A stretch of DNA of 63,545 nt from an uncultured Spirochaetaceae bacterium (GTDB lineage Bacteria; Spirochaetota; Spirochaetia; Sphaerochaetales; Sphaerochaetaceae): positions 1 to 63,545 of the forward strand of contig CALXYM010000012.1 in the NCBI GenBank assembly GCA_944392965.1, given 5' to 3'. Under the pieces are notes generated by a model. It was not told the DNA's origin. It worked only from the letters and a program-made list of their open reading frames with translations, and ran no database searches. Positions 15,530 through 24,283 of the stretch are shown here, piece after piece (the stretch's first letter is position 1; each line of letters opens with the position of its first letter). The position numbers were made by a program, and so were the translations under genes.

Positions 15530-17441
15530 TCTCCGCCTCTCTTTCCTTGAGCCTTCTCAGGTACAGGAGAACTTCTCCGAGCTTCGATTCATACGGGTCC
15601 TCGGCAGACCTTTCAGGGACACGTTCATATTCCTTGAAGAACATCAGGACCTGCGGCCAGTAGATGCGTATCTCGTTCTCCGTGAAGTCGGGGAGCCGGT
15701 CCATCTTCCTGTCGATGGCCTCCTTGATTGCGCCTAGTGTCTGCTTGTCTATCGACTTCGCGACGATCTGGAACGCCTCCTCGAACGGATTGATGCTGTC
15801 TATGAGGTTGATGTCGAGGTCACGGATGTCGAGGATGATGTTGTTGGCGAAGTGCAGGAGTCTCACATCAGGACTACCGGTTTTCTCCTCTTCCTCGTTG
15901 ATCTTCTTCGGAATTATCAGCTCGGTGACAAGCCTCTGTCTCACAGCCTCCCTGTCATGCTCGGAAAGATCCGGATACTTCTCGATGAGGATCTTCGGTA
16001 TGAGGCCCTTGTTGATGAGCTTGCCAGCATTCTTCTTCGGCATCGCCTGTATGACCTCCGGATTGGTCATTACGGCCTCGAGAAGATTGTCCATCTCGCT
16101 GCCGATGATCTTCTTCGCCTTGTCGCTCTCCGGCTCTACCAGCTGGAGCTTCGGGAGCTTCGTCTTGAGGTCCCATTTTGGAAGGAGAACCTGCTCCATC
16201 AGGAGGGAGGCAGTGACCGCCTTCAGCAGGTTGTTCACGGCCTCTGCGACCTCAGATGTTTCCGCATCGGGCTCGGCGATGATGTTCGTGAAGCGCGCCT
16301 CGCTCTTCCCGGGATAATCCCTCGTGCAGCGTCCGATGATCTGGACGATTTCAGTAAGGGAACCGCGGTAGCCGACAGTGAGCATGTGCTCGCAAGGCGG
16401 CCAGTCAAAGCCTTCCTTGGCAAGATTAAGTGCGATGATGATATCGACGGCATCCTTATCATCGGCATGGGCATTGAGATAGTCCTGCTTCCGACTACGG
16501 TCAGCCTCGTTCACCAGGTCGAGAACCTTCAGAAGCCTTCCATCCTTTGTCCTGACGACATCCACAACGCCATCCTCGGTGAAGACATAATCGCCGATGA
16601 TGTCGATGATGCGGTCAACCTCATCGTATTTTTCCTTTGTTGACTCCCTTGAGTTCACGTTCGGGATATGGATGATGGTCTTCATATGGGTATCAAGGTC
16701 CTTTGCAAGAACGTTGAAATATGTACCCGAATAGAAGTCGTATGAGAGCGTGATGGTGTGAAGGTACTTGTAACCGGAAAGCTGGTCGTAGTAGCTGAAC
16801 GTGACGGTCGTGAATTTCGTCTCGATCTCAGAATCCAGAACAGGTACGCCGTCTCCACGGAAATAAGAGCCTGTCATCGCCATCACATGGGCCGTAGAGC
16901 CCAATATCACGCCTCTGACGAGCTTTCCAAGCACGGATGACTCTACATCCGCCGATGTGTGATGAAACTCGTCTATGCCCAAGAGACAGCCGTTGAAAGC
17001 CGATGGATCATTGATGTCATCATAGGCAAAGCGGAGGGTTGCATGGGTGCAGATGAGGATCCTCGCTCCCGGGTTCTTCAGGAACTCGCGGAACTTCTTC
17101 ACCTTCCTCTCATCGCTTCCAGGACCACAGAGATTGTATTCGGCATCCGGCTCCCAGTCCTTGAAGAAGCCACCAGTACGGAGATCTGTCGGGCGGAACG
17201 ATGCCGCGATGGTCTTCTCAGGTACGGCGATGATGACCTTCTTTATCCCCTGATACGCCATCTTGTCGAGGGCGATATACATGAACGCCCTGGATTTTCC
17301 GGAAGCAGGAGGCGACTTCAGGAGAATGTACTGCTCGTTCCTCCTCTCGTACACCTTCCTCTGCATCGGTCTCATTCCGAGGTTGTCCGATGTGACGCTC
17401 GCACCGGTCTGTGCGTATGTGATATGGGCTATCTCTGGCAT
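15516..17441 (-). CDS. SF2 (DEAD/DEAH-type) helicase of a YeeABC-like module
   Basis: The 641-residue protein has helicase motifs in order: Walker A SPPASGKS (43-50), motif Ia CTHATLRF (131-138), DEFHH (157-161), motif III MTGSYFRGDG (189-198) and motif VI QIIGRCTRDYPGK (367-379). It resembles the translocase part of restriction enzymes (Type I/III and ISP). Residues about 385-585 are not recognised. The end (about 600-632) has a helicase-associated-like signature ERVPERSAEDPYESKLG. AAGGAGG lies 7 nt upstream of the ATG inside the methyltransferase gene. A role coupling target recognition by the methyltransferase to cleavage by the GIY-YIG protein is inferred from the operon. Confidence 0.85.
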   Translation of the reverse strand: MPEIAHITYAQTGASVTSDNLGMRPMQRKVYERRNEQYILLKSPPASGKSRAFMYIALDKMAYQGIKKVIIAVPEKTIAASFRPTDLRTGGFFKDWEPDAEYNLCGPGSDERKVKKFREFLKNPGARILICTHATLRFAYDDINDPSAFNGCLLGIDEFHHTSADVESSVLGKLVRGVILGSTAHVMAMTGSYFRGDGVPVLDSEIETKFTTVTFSYYDQLSGYKYLHTITLSYDFYSGTYFNVLAKDLDTHMKTIIHIPNVNSRESTKEKYDEVDRIIDIIGDYVFTEDGVVDVVRTKDGRLLKVLDLVNEADRSRKQDYLNAHADDKDAVDIIIALNLAKEGFDWPPCEHMLTVGYRGSLTEIVQIIGRCTRDYPGKSEARFTNIIAEPDAETSEVAEAVNNLLKAVTASLLMEQVLLPKWDLKTKLPKLQLVEPESDKAKKIIGSEMDNLLEAVMTNPEVIQAMPKKNAGKLINKGLIPKILIEKYPDLSEHDREAVRQRLVTELIIPKKINEEEEKTGSPDVRLLHFANNIILDIRDLDINLIDSINPFEEAFQIVAKSIDKQTLGAIKEAIDRKMDRLPDFTENEIRIYWPQVLMFFKEYERVPERSAEDPYESKLGEVLLYLRRLKEREAENGDK

Positions 17442-20080
17442 GATGTCGCCTCCTTGTATCTTCTGAAGAGCTCCTGGAGCCTCTCGCTGTCGTTGTCGAA
17501 GCCTGAACGCCTGTAGAGGGAATCAACCAACAGATCGTTCGACTCATGGGCAGCACGAAGGTCATCCGGCATCTTATCGGGGTCATAGAGTTGGGCCATC
17601 GTGTTCTCGTAATAGTTTTCGCGAGCTTCAATGATTCTCATGGCCGAGTCCTCAAGAGCCTTCTTCTGGTTCTCCGAGAGGTTCGGGAATGGGAAGGTGT
17701 TGTAGCAGAGGGTGTTGGAGTACCGGTAGTCAGTCTTCAATCTGCCAGCCACAGTCCTGACCCATGCCATGTGCATGCGGGAAGTGAGAATGGCGAAGAG
17801 CCAGAGAGGGGCATCGTAAACGGCTGAATGAGGTGCAGGAATAAGTGTTCCTCGTGCCAAATAACCAATAGGAATGTAATCTCGATTTTCAGATGATGTA
17901 AATGGAATTATTATTGCCGTAGTGTTTGGCACATATCTATTTTCGATTGGTTTCCACGGTGTATCAGCGTGATTTCTTGTTTGCTCTTTCTTGCTTGAAG
18001 TCCTGAATTCTCTTATGTTTTCAAGACGTCTTGAAATCTCAGGAATTGATTTTGCAAGGGGTAGCTGATAGTCTTCAATCCACAGGCACCACCTTTGCAT
18101 ACCTTTAATAAAGTCTTCACCGCCAATGAATGGCTTTATCAAGCATTCGCATTGAGGGTATTTCTTCAGAAATTCTATTTTTTCCGAGTTCGAAAAAACA
18201 AAATTACTATCATCAACCAATCCTGTCCCTCGCCTCATATCGGGCCTTACTGTTATTGGATCATTCCTCTTGACAACAACCTCCATACTCCCAGGAATCA
18301 AGTAGGGGCCAATCTGGGTGACAGTTTTCCTATCAGTATCAGAATAAATATACTTTGGACATTCTGCATTGTTTTGAAGGCCGATGATTGTGACTGTAAC
18401 ACCTGCTTTGTTTGATGCATTGTTTGCCCACTTGAAAGATTCATAAGAGAATGCAATCTCAATCCCATAGTTGAAGACAACAGGCCATAGAGTAACCTGC
18501 ATGCCTTGAGAAATTGAATTCGTTGTGACGAAGGCAAGTTTTGAGGAATAACGATTCCGGATATATTTTGCCCCCAGAAGAAACCAACAAGCAATATAAT
18601 CTTGATATCCAGAATTTGTTACTGCATGCAAAATTCTATCCCGATCGTCTTTTTGCTCTGTTGTCAACAAAGCTCCACCAGCATACGGAGGATTTCCACA
18701 GACATATACAGGGCCCTCTCCAGCTGGGCACACCTCGTTCCAGTCCAGCCTCAGGGCATTGCCACAGACGATATGACCGCTCTTCGTGAGAGGAAGCGTC
18801 GGGTTCGCGTTGTTGTACTTCTCGTAGCACTCCATGTTGATCTGGTGCTGGGCAAGCCAGAGGGAGAGCCGTGCGATCTCGCAGGGGAAGTCATCAATCT
18901 CGATTCCATAGAAGTTGTTGAGATGGATGCCGACGAACGGAAGCTCATCTATCATGGATATCGCCCTCATGTCGAGGTGGCAGAGTTCCTTGTACGCCGT
19001 AATGAGGAAGTTGCCGGAGCCACAGGCAGGGTCGAACACCTTGATTCTTGCAATCTTCTCTCGATAGTCCTTGACCTTCCGCTCCTTCCATTTCCCGGAA
19101 GGGAGCGCATCGAGCTCGTCAAGCTCAGTCCTGAGGTCATCGAGGAAGAGCGGATTGAGCACCTTCATGATGTTCGTAACCGATGTGTAGTGCTGTCCGA
19201 GCGTCCTCCTCTGTTCCTCCGATATGACCGTCTGGAACATGGAACCGAAGATGTCGGGATTGATTGCAGCCCAATCGGAAGCACAGCACTCAAGAAGCTT
19301 GCGCCTCGATGTCTTCGAGAACCTTGGTATCGGGTAGTGCTTCTGGAAGAGACCACCGTTCACATACGGGAATGCCTCGTAATAATCCTTGATATCGGCT
19401 CTCTGATCTACCGGTATATCAAGTACATCAAACAGCCCTTCAAGGAACGACTGGACGCTGGAACCATCCTCAGATGTATGAAGCTGGAGAGCATTGCGGA
19501 ACTGGCTTTCACTGAAGATATGTGTGTCGTCGGCGAAGAGACAGAAAAGAAGGCGTGTCAGGAAGACATTGAGAGCTTCCTCGGTCAGTTCGGCGTTATC
19601 CTCATTGTCTTTCTTAATGGATTCAAAGAGATGGCCCATCTGGGTTGCAGCCTTCACATCGGCAGGGGACTCGACCATCTGTTCGATTGTCTCACGCCCG
19701 CACCAGGGGAGGAAGAACTCGTAATTGTCGGGAAGCTCATCAAAGGGAATATCGATTCCACGGTCACTGGCCATGTCCTTCGCCATGAGCCTCTCGAAGT
19801 CGGTGACGACCACGAAGCGTTCCTTGTGTGTTGCCGCTTCTATCGCATCGAGATACGCTTTCTCGACATTGCTTCCGGCTGCAATCGGTACGAACAGCAG
19901 CTTCTGCCTGATGGAGTACCTGCCGCCGCTGTCAGGCCCGTTTGTAATGGTCTTCTTTATAGTCGTATTCGCAAAGCCGTATGCCGCGAGGAAGGCAGAC
20001 AGGAAATCATTCCCTGTCTTGCCGACAGCTTCCTCCAGCCGGCCTTTGATCTTATCGATGTCTGTATCGGAAACTCTCAT
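17429..20080 (-). CDS. MmeI/YeeA-like N6-adenine DNA methyltransferase with inactive N-terminal nuclease motif
   Basis: The 883-residue protein has the layout of Type IIL (MmeI-like) enzymes: an N-terminal domain, a helical spacer (about 130-340), a SAM-dependent methyltransferase (FDPACGSGNF at 349-358, CGNPPY at 461-466), a target-recognition region (about 620-770) and a C-terminal helical domain. In MmeI-like nucleases the segment LLvEqKSaG supplies the E-x-K catalytic residues. Here it reads LLFVPIAAG (61-69), so Glu and Lys are lost and the enzyme should methylate but not cut. It is the first gene of the operon, followed by the helicase (13-nt overlap). Bacillus subtilis YeeA, next to YeeB and YeeC, is the closest layout I recall. 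Confidence 0.87.
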   Translation of the reverse strand: MRVSDTDIDKIKGRLEEAVGKTGNDFLSAFLAAYGFANTTIKKTITNGPDSGGRYSIRQKLLFVPIAAGSNVEKAYLDAIEAATHKERFVVVTDFERLMAKDMASDRGIDIPFDELPDNYEFFLPWCGRETIEQMVESPADVKAATQMGHLFESIKKDNEDNAELTEEALNVFLTRLLFCLFADDTHIFSESQFRNALQLHTSEDGSSVQSFLEGLFDVLDIPVDQRADIKDYYEAFPYVNGGLFQKHYPIPRFSKTSRRKLLECCASDWAAINPDIFGSMFQTVISEEQRRTLGQHYTSVTNIMKVLNPLFLDDLRTELDELDALPSGKWKERKVKDYREKIARIKVFDPACGSGNFLITAYKELCHLDMRAISMIDELPFVGIHLNNFYGIEIDDFPCEIARLSLWLAQHQINMECYEKYNNANPTLPLTKSGHIVCGNALRLDWNEVCPAGEGPVYVCGNPPYAGGALLTTEQKDDRDRILHAVTNSGYQDYIACWFLLGAKYIRNRYSSKLAFVTTNSISQGMQVTLWPVVFNYGIEIAFSYESFKWANNASNKAGVTVTIIGLQNNAECPKYIYSDTDRKTVTQIGPYLIPGSMEVVVKRNDPITVRPDMRRGTGLVDDSNFVFSNSEKIEFLKKYPQCECLIKPFIGGEDFIKGMQRWCLWIEDYQLPLAKSIPEISRRLENIREFRTSSKKEQTRNHADTPWKPIENRYVPNTTAIIIPFTSSENRDYIPIGYLARGTLIPAPHSAVYDAPLWLFAILTSRMHMAWVRTVAGRLKTDYRYSNTLCYNTFPFPNLSENQKKALEDSAMRIIEARENYYENTMAQLYDPDKMPDDLRAAHESNDLLVDSLYRRSGFDNDSERLQELFRRYKEATSCQR

Positions 20081-20139
20081 GTATCATAGTCTATCATGAT
20101 TCACTTGCAATGGCAATGAAAGATAATGATTCGTAATGA

Positions 20140-20580
20140 TTATAAATACTGTTTCTTCATTTTCTCGATTGCTTCGTCGAGGGATTCCAGATCACCTTTG
20201 TCATCTGGCATCTTTATTCCTTTTCCCTCATCATGAGGATTCGTTTCCTTCAGCATCAATGCCATGCGCGATAACAGATAGATGTTGTTCTTTCCGATGC
20301 CCTCGCAGATTTTGACCAGGACATCCAATATGGTCTTATCTTGAATCTTTTTCTCTTGGGAAGAGTCCTTGTCACACAGTTCATCAATGGTGACATCGAG
20401 AGCCTGTGCGATACTTCTGGCGAACCCCACGGAAGGGGTTTTATTCATGGTCTTCATCGTTGAAATAGAGCCAGCACTGTGTCCTGTCCGTTCAGAAAGC
20501 TCTGTCCAGGTCAATCCCCTCTTTTTTCGAACCTGATCAACATTTTCCCAGAACGCCGTCGTCAACTCTTTATAATCCAT
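20140..20580 (-). CDS. Xre-family helix-turn-helix regulator of the island
   Basis: The 146-residue protein begins MDYKELTTAFW and has an N-terminal HTH_3 domain (KKRGLTWTELSERTGHSAGSI...) with a ~70-residue C-terminal helical tail. I use the ATG at 20580 because a start at 20634 adds 18 residues that run through the operator. It is divergent from the recombinase genes, and two palindromic repeats lie in the intervening promoter, so it very likely represses tnpA and possibly itself. It is also co-directional with and 59 nt upstream of the methyltransferase gene, so it may control defence expression too. Confidence 0.8.
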   Translation of the reverse strand: MDYKELTTAFWENVDQVRKKRGLTWTELSERTGHSAGSISTMKTMNKTPSVGFARSIAQALDVTIDELCDKDSSQEKKIQDKTILDVLVKICEGIGKNNIYLLSRMALMLKETNPHDEGKGIKMPDDKGDLESLDEAIEKMKKQYL

Positions 20581-20634
20581 GTCTTCAGCATAACATAATA
20601 TGCAACGAAAGTGAATTGCGAACCGGAAAGACAT

Positions 20635-20673
20635 TCAACTATTGTTGACTTCAACTATCGTTGATCTTATACT
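20635..20673 (+). promoter_or_regulatory. Strong sigma70 promoter of the recombinase operon with two overlapping palindromic operators
   Basis: TTGACT (20645-20650) and TATACT (20668-20673) are separated by 17 nt, a near-consensus sigma70 promoter. Two copies of the palindrome TCAAC-TATYG-TTGA stand at 20635-20648 and 20651-20664, 16 bp apart. One overlaps the -35 box and one fills the spacer. Bound repressor, most plausibly the adjacent Xre protein, would block polymerase directly. Confidence 0.75.
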
Positions 20674-20679
20674 TTAACT

Positions 20680-22023
20680 GTGGCAACAAGTGTTTCAGAA
20701 TTCAAAGAAGGCAATGCATCCTGCTTCGTAATCGAAGAAAAGGATGAGGCCGGCAAGACAATCTCAAAACGTGAGATCCGTATCCGCCTCAGATCAATAC
20801 AGGTCCAAGGGCAGACTCGATATCTTCTGTACGACGAGAATATGAAAGTGATCCCAGGCACATGGGGCTATTTGAATGACCATATAGCCTTGAAAGCACC
20901 AAACACCCGGAAGCAGAAGGCGTATTCGTTACGACAACTGTATTCTTTCATTGGAATCATCCGCACACCACTGGATCAGTTCACAGCTTCGGAAATCATG
21001 CAATACAGGCAGTTTCTGAAAGGACTCGGCACAAAATCCAGCATCGACAGCCGCGCGGTTCTCCGAGATAACAGCACCATCAACATGCATCTGGAGACCA
21101 TGCGTGATTACGCTTCATATCTCCACCTGGAAAACAGCTGCTTCCGGGAGAGCGTGCCTTCACGAATCCTTCTGCCAAGTGAATACAGCGATGAACCTTT
21201 CGAGAAGGAAGTTGCAAAATCAGCCTTCAGCATGCCTGAATACAAAGGGGACGGGATCGCACCGAGATACATCAGCGAGGATGAATACGTCAGGCTTCGT
21301 CAGCTTGCAACGGCAAAAGGAGATGCAGCCGGAGAGTTGCTGTTCGATCTGATGTACCTTGATGGCCTTCGACCAGGAGAGGCATTGTCGTTGACACTCG
21401 AAGACATCAAGGAAGACATTGTGAATGGAGAATACATCTTCTACATCATTCTCAGGAACAGGATATCCGACAAAGATTTCCAGTCCAGCAAGAACCTTCC
21501 CCATCCTGAAACACCTTTCGAATACAGGAGAAAGGATTATGATCGTTCCGCCCCCAGAATCGTTCTTGATGAGCATACCTATGAACAGATTCTTCGTTAT
21601 ATTGATGATGTGCATGGCTTGTTAAAGAACAAACCCGACATCTATGCAGCATCGCTGGCAGACAAGGTCGGAGATGAGGACTTCGAGTCGGAAGAGAACC
21701 ATTATCTCCTCCTCAACAAATGGGGCAGACCGCTGTCCGGACAGGCTTGGTCAAAAAGGCTTCGGGAATACTTCAAGGAGTGCGGTCTGAGCGTCGATAC
21801 GGGAGTCCGGAAGAACAATCTCAGCCATAGGTTCAGACATGGGTTTGCGATGCATCAGCTCAAAAACGGAACAGATCCGATAGATGTTCAGAAGATGATG
21901 CGGCATCGTTCGATAAGTTCCATCCTCATTTACCACAATCCTACAGTAGAAGAAGAGATGGAGATGAAAAAGGCTTTCCAGAACAGCCTAAAGGAGGACA
22001 TCCAGCATGGCACAAAGGCGTAG
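20680..22023 (+). CDS. Tyrosine recombinase, TnpA-like (first of trio)
   Basis: The 447-residue site-specific recombinase has an N-terminal SAM-like DNA-binding region (about 80-160) and the full catalytic set: Arg in DGLRPGEAL (R231), HRFRH (H383, R386), MRHRS (H409) and nucleophile Tyr in SILIYHN (Y418). The start is GTG at 20680. The TATACT -10 box ends 7 nt upstream and there is no Shine-Dalgarno, so the mRNA may be leaderless. It overlaps the next recombinase by 17 nt. It probably performs strand exchange at the CACCTG core. Confidence 0.87.
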   Translation: MATSVSEFKEGNASCFVIEEKDEAGKTISKREIRIRLRSIQVQGQTRYLLYDENMKVIPGTWGYLNDHIALKAPNTRKQKAYSLRQLYSFIGIIRTPLDQFTASEIMQYRQFLKGLGTKSSIDSRAVLRDNSTINMHLETMRDYASYLHLENSCFRESVPSRILLPSEYSDEPFEKEVAKSAFSMPEYKGDGIAPRYISEDEYVRLRQLATAKGDAAGELLFDLMYLDGLRPGEALSLTLEDIKEDIVNGEYIFYIILRNRISDKDFQSSKNLPHPETPFEYRRKDYDRSAPRIVLDEHTYEQILRYIDDVHGLLKNKPDIYAASLADKVGDEDFESEENHYLLLNKWGRPLSGQAWSKRLREYFKECGLSVDTGVRKNNLSHRFRHGFAMHQLKNGTDPIDVQKMMRHRSISSILIYHNPTVEEEMEMKKAFQNSLKEDIQHGTKA

Positions 22024-24283
22024 ATCATATCCTCTGACATTCGAAATGCCATTTGCCGATCCCCGAATAGAGAGATTGATAAAGGAAGTCGCGAGTATCC
22101 AGTATGGTGCAGGTGACGTGTCAGACAACTCTTTGTACAAGATGAGGCGTTTTGCTTCTCCATACATGAGCTGTGAGTTTGACGACCTGTCATGGGATTT
22201 CATATGCACGGCTTCTCATCAGCATAAACTCTATGTCAGCTCGATGATACTGGTGTTTCTGCTTTTGAAAGAGCCTGACTGGAAAAGCCCTTACAGAACG
22301 GCTCTGGAAAATATCGGCGACGTCCTTGAAAAAGCGGTTGGCTCATGGGTGGGAAAGAGGGAAAGCGGGCAAAAACCTGTATTATTCTTCTGTAAAAGTC
22401 TTTTTTGTGGTAACGATATATCACGTCTCATATGCATCTACAGGAAGGATGTTGCTCAACAAACCGAGGTCAGCACATTCCTCTCCCAGACATCAAACAA
22501 ACATGTGAGGCTTCTTATCAAAGAGTACTTTGAAAATAAAGAAAAAGGCGCATTCGTCGTTCTGAAGGCTCTGGAGTCAAGGGAAGGGGTTCTGGCCAAG
22601 ACCTTTGATTCGACCGTTCCATCCTTTTCATCATGCGTGGATATCACCGAGGAAATATTCTGGAAACAGGTCAAGTTCATCAAGAAGATATGGGGATTCG
22701 AAGATAACTCATACATCGGGTTACTCATCGATTTCTATCGAGTAATCAGGAGGACCCATGATACAGAACTGTTCAGAGGTTCATCCCTCTTGGATGCAGA
22801 TTTCTTTAATAATCAAGGGTTGACCAGACAGCTTACAATGGGGTGCTGGTTCGATGAATACACTCCACGAGCATATGAAAGAATCCAGAACAAACCTTGC
22901 TGTGCCCTCGTCGCGAAAGGATATGACAAGCTTTACACCACGATGGATAGGTGGGAGGTGCTTGTATTCAATTTTTCTGCCATTCAGGAAAAATCCTATT
23001 TGCCGCTCCTTTGGCGCTACGTCTTGGAGGAGACGTTGCAAAAAAACGTTGCGCTCCTATCCAATATCGGTGCAATCGTATCGGTTCTAAACAAGCTGAC
23101 AGAATTGAAAAGGTCTGAGGATTATCCGAATCCTGACCCTATGTTCATCAACAGACCCGACTGTCTCGCGCTGAACTCGTTTATCGAAACAGCCTGGAAC
23201 AAATATGCAACGAAAAGCAGCATAAGGGGGACAACCCGCTCCTTTCTCCGGAGTTCAGCAGACAAAGGCCTTTTGGAAATCGAAGATCTTGCACTACGAC
23301 AACTTTTCATGCGTATGCCTGACCAGCAGGAAGATATCAATGAAACCATAGCAGACACCGAACTGGTGAGAATCCTACAGATACTGGATAAGGAGAGCGA
23401 GAACAATGCCAGAGCTCTGGCCATCTACACTATAGTGAGGATTCTTATCGATACCGAATTCAGAATCAGCATGATATGCTCCCTCAAACCTTCAGATATT
23501 GTCAAAGGTTTCAAGGATGGCGAGTGGTACATCAGGAGCAATACTAAGACATCAGCCGGGAAAACTGTCTCGCATGTAATCACTGAAGAGACTGCAGCGT
23601 TGCTGTTCCAAGTCATTGAGAACACAGATGAACTACGGGCAAGCTGTGATGATCCGAACGTGAACCAATACATCTTCATAGGAAAATCAAGCTGGTTTTC
23701 CAGATGCTTCCGATACAGAGCCAGCTCATTCAAAGATGATTTGGAGTCAATCTTGACAAAACATGGAATTGGAAAGCGTTATACCGCGATTGATTTCCGC
23801 AACACCCATATGACGAAAGCAGTACAATACTGCATCAACAATGGCCTGAATGAGATTGCTCAGCGCATATTGACGAAGCATCGCTCGGTAATAACCACGA
23901 TGGGCAACTATTACGATACCGAGCGGGCTTTCATAGAGCAGCTGATGGATACTTACAATATAGAAATCACGCCTGACCTGAAGGCTCCAGGAACCGTCAA
24001 GGATGACATCTCGATACCTCGATCCGATATTGTGGCAGATGGGTGTGGAGGTTGTACTGCAGAGCACTGTGTCATTGCTTCAGGACTTTCATGCAAGGTC
24101 TGCTCCCACTTTGTGACGACACCTGCACACCTGCCATTCTTCGAAAAGTCCATCAAAGCTCTCACGACACTTATCGAGAATACTGAGGATGAACACAGAC
24201 GAGAAGACCTTCTTACCATGAAGGCCATAGATGTCCTGTATGTCGGCAAAATCAACATCTTCATGGAGGAACATAAGGCATGA
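22007..24283 (+). CDS. Tyrosine recombinase, TnpB-like (second of trio)
   Basis: The 758-residue protein has a large unrecognised N-terminal half and a catalytic domain at about 440-660: Arg in TEFRISMICSL, DFRNTH (Arg and His), LTKHRS (His) and Tyr in GNYYDTE. A Cys-rich module follows (DGCGGC, EHC, CKVC), perhaps a zinc finger. In Tn554, TnpA and TnpB are both tyrosine recombinases and TnpB is the larger, which this matches, though it is longer than Tn554 TnpB. It overlaps its neighbours by 17 and 4 nt, indicating coupled translation. Confidence 0.83.
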   Translation: MAQRRRSYPLTFEMPFADPRIERLIKEVASIQYGAGDVSDNSLYKMRRFASPYMSCEFDDLSWDFICTASHQHKLYVSSMILVFLLLKEPDWKSPYRTALENIGDVLEKAVGSWVGKRESGQKPVLFFCKSLFCGNDISRLICIYRKDVAQQTEVSTFLSQTSNKHVRLLIKEYFENKEKGAFVVLKALESREGVLAKTFDSTVPSFSSCVDITEEIFWKQVKFIKKIWGFEDNSYIGLLIDFYRVIRRTHDTELFRGSSLLDADFFNNQGLTRQLTMGCWFDEYTPRAYERIQNKPCCALVAKGYDKLYTTMDRWEVLVFNFSAIQEKSYLPLLWRYVLEETLQKNVALLSNIGAIVSVLNKLTELKRSEDYPNPDPMFINRPDCLALNSFIETAWNKYATKSSIRGTTRSFLRSSADKGLLEIEDLALRQLFMRMPDQQEDINETIADTELVRILQILDKESENNARALAIYTIVRILIDTEFRISMICSLKPSDIVKGFKDGEWYIRSNTKTSAGKTVSHVITEETAALLFQVIENTDELRASCDDPNVNQYIFIGKSSWFSRCFRYRASSFKDDLESILTKHGIGKRYTAIDFRNTHMTKAVQYCINNGLNEIAQRILTKHRSVITTMGNYYDTERAFIEQLMDTYNIEITPDLKAPGTVKDDISIPRSDIVADGCGGCTAEHCVIASGLSCKVCSHFVTTPAHLPFFEKSIKALTTLIENTEDEHRREDLLTMKAIDVLYVGKINIFMEEHKA

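Noticed and set aside
14178-20080. BREX, DISARM or classical Type I/III restriction system
   Set aside because: No PglZ, BrxC/L, DrmA/B or HsdS/Mod-Res pair was found; the helicase and methyltransferase pattern and the GIY-YIG gene do not fit those systems.
18602-20089. A 495-codon open frame on the plus strand opposite the methyltransferase gene
   Set aside because: It has no recognisable motifs and mirrors the codons of the methyltransferase, whose catalytic motifs and operon overlaps are clear. The same holds for 15852-16643 and 14277-14759 opposite the helicase and GIY-YIG genes.
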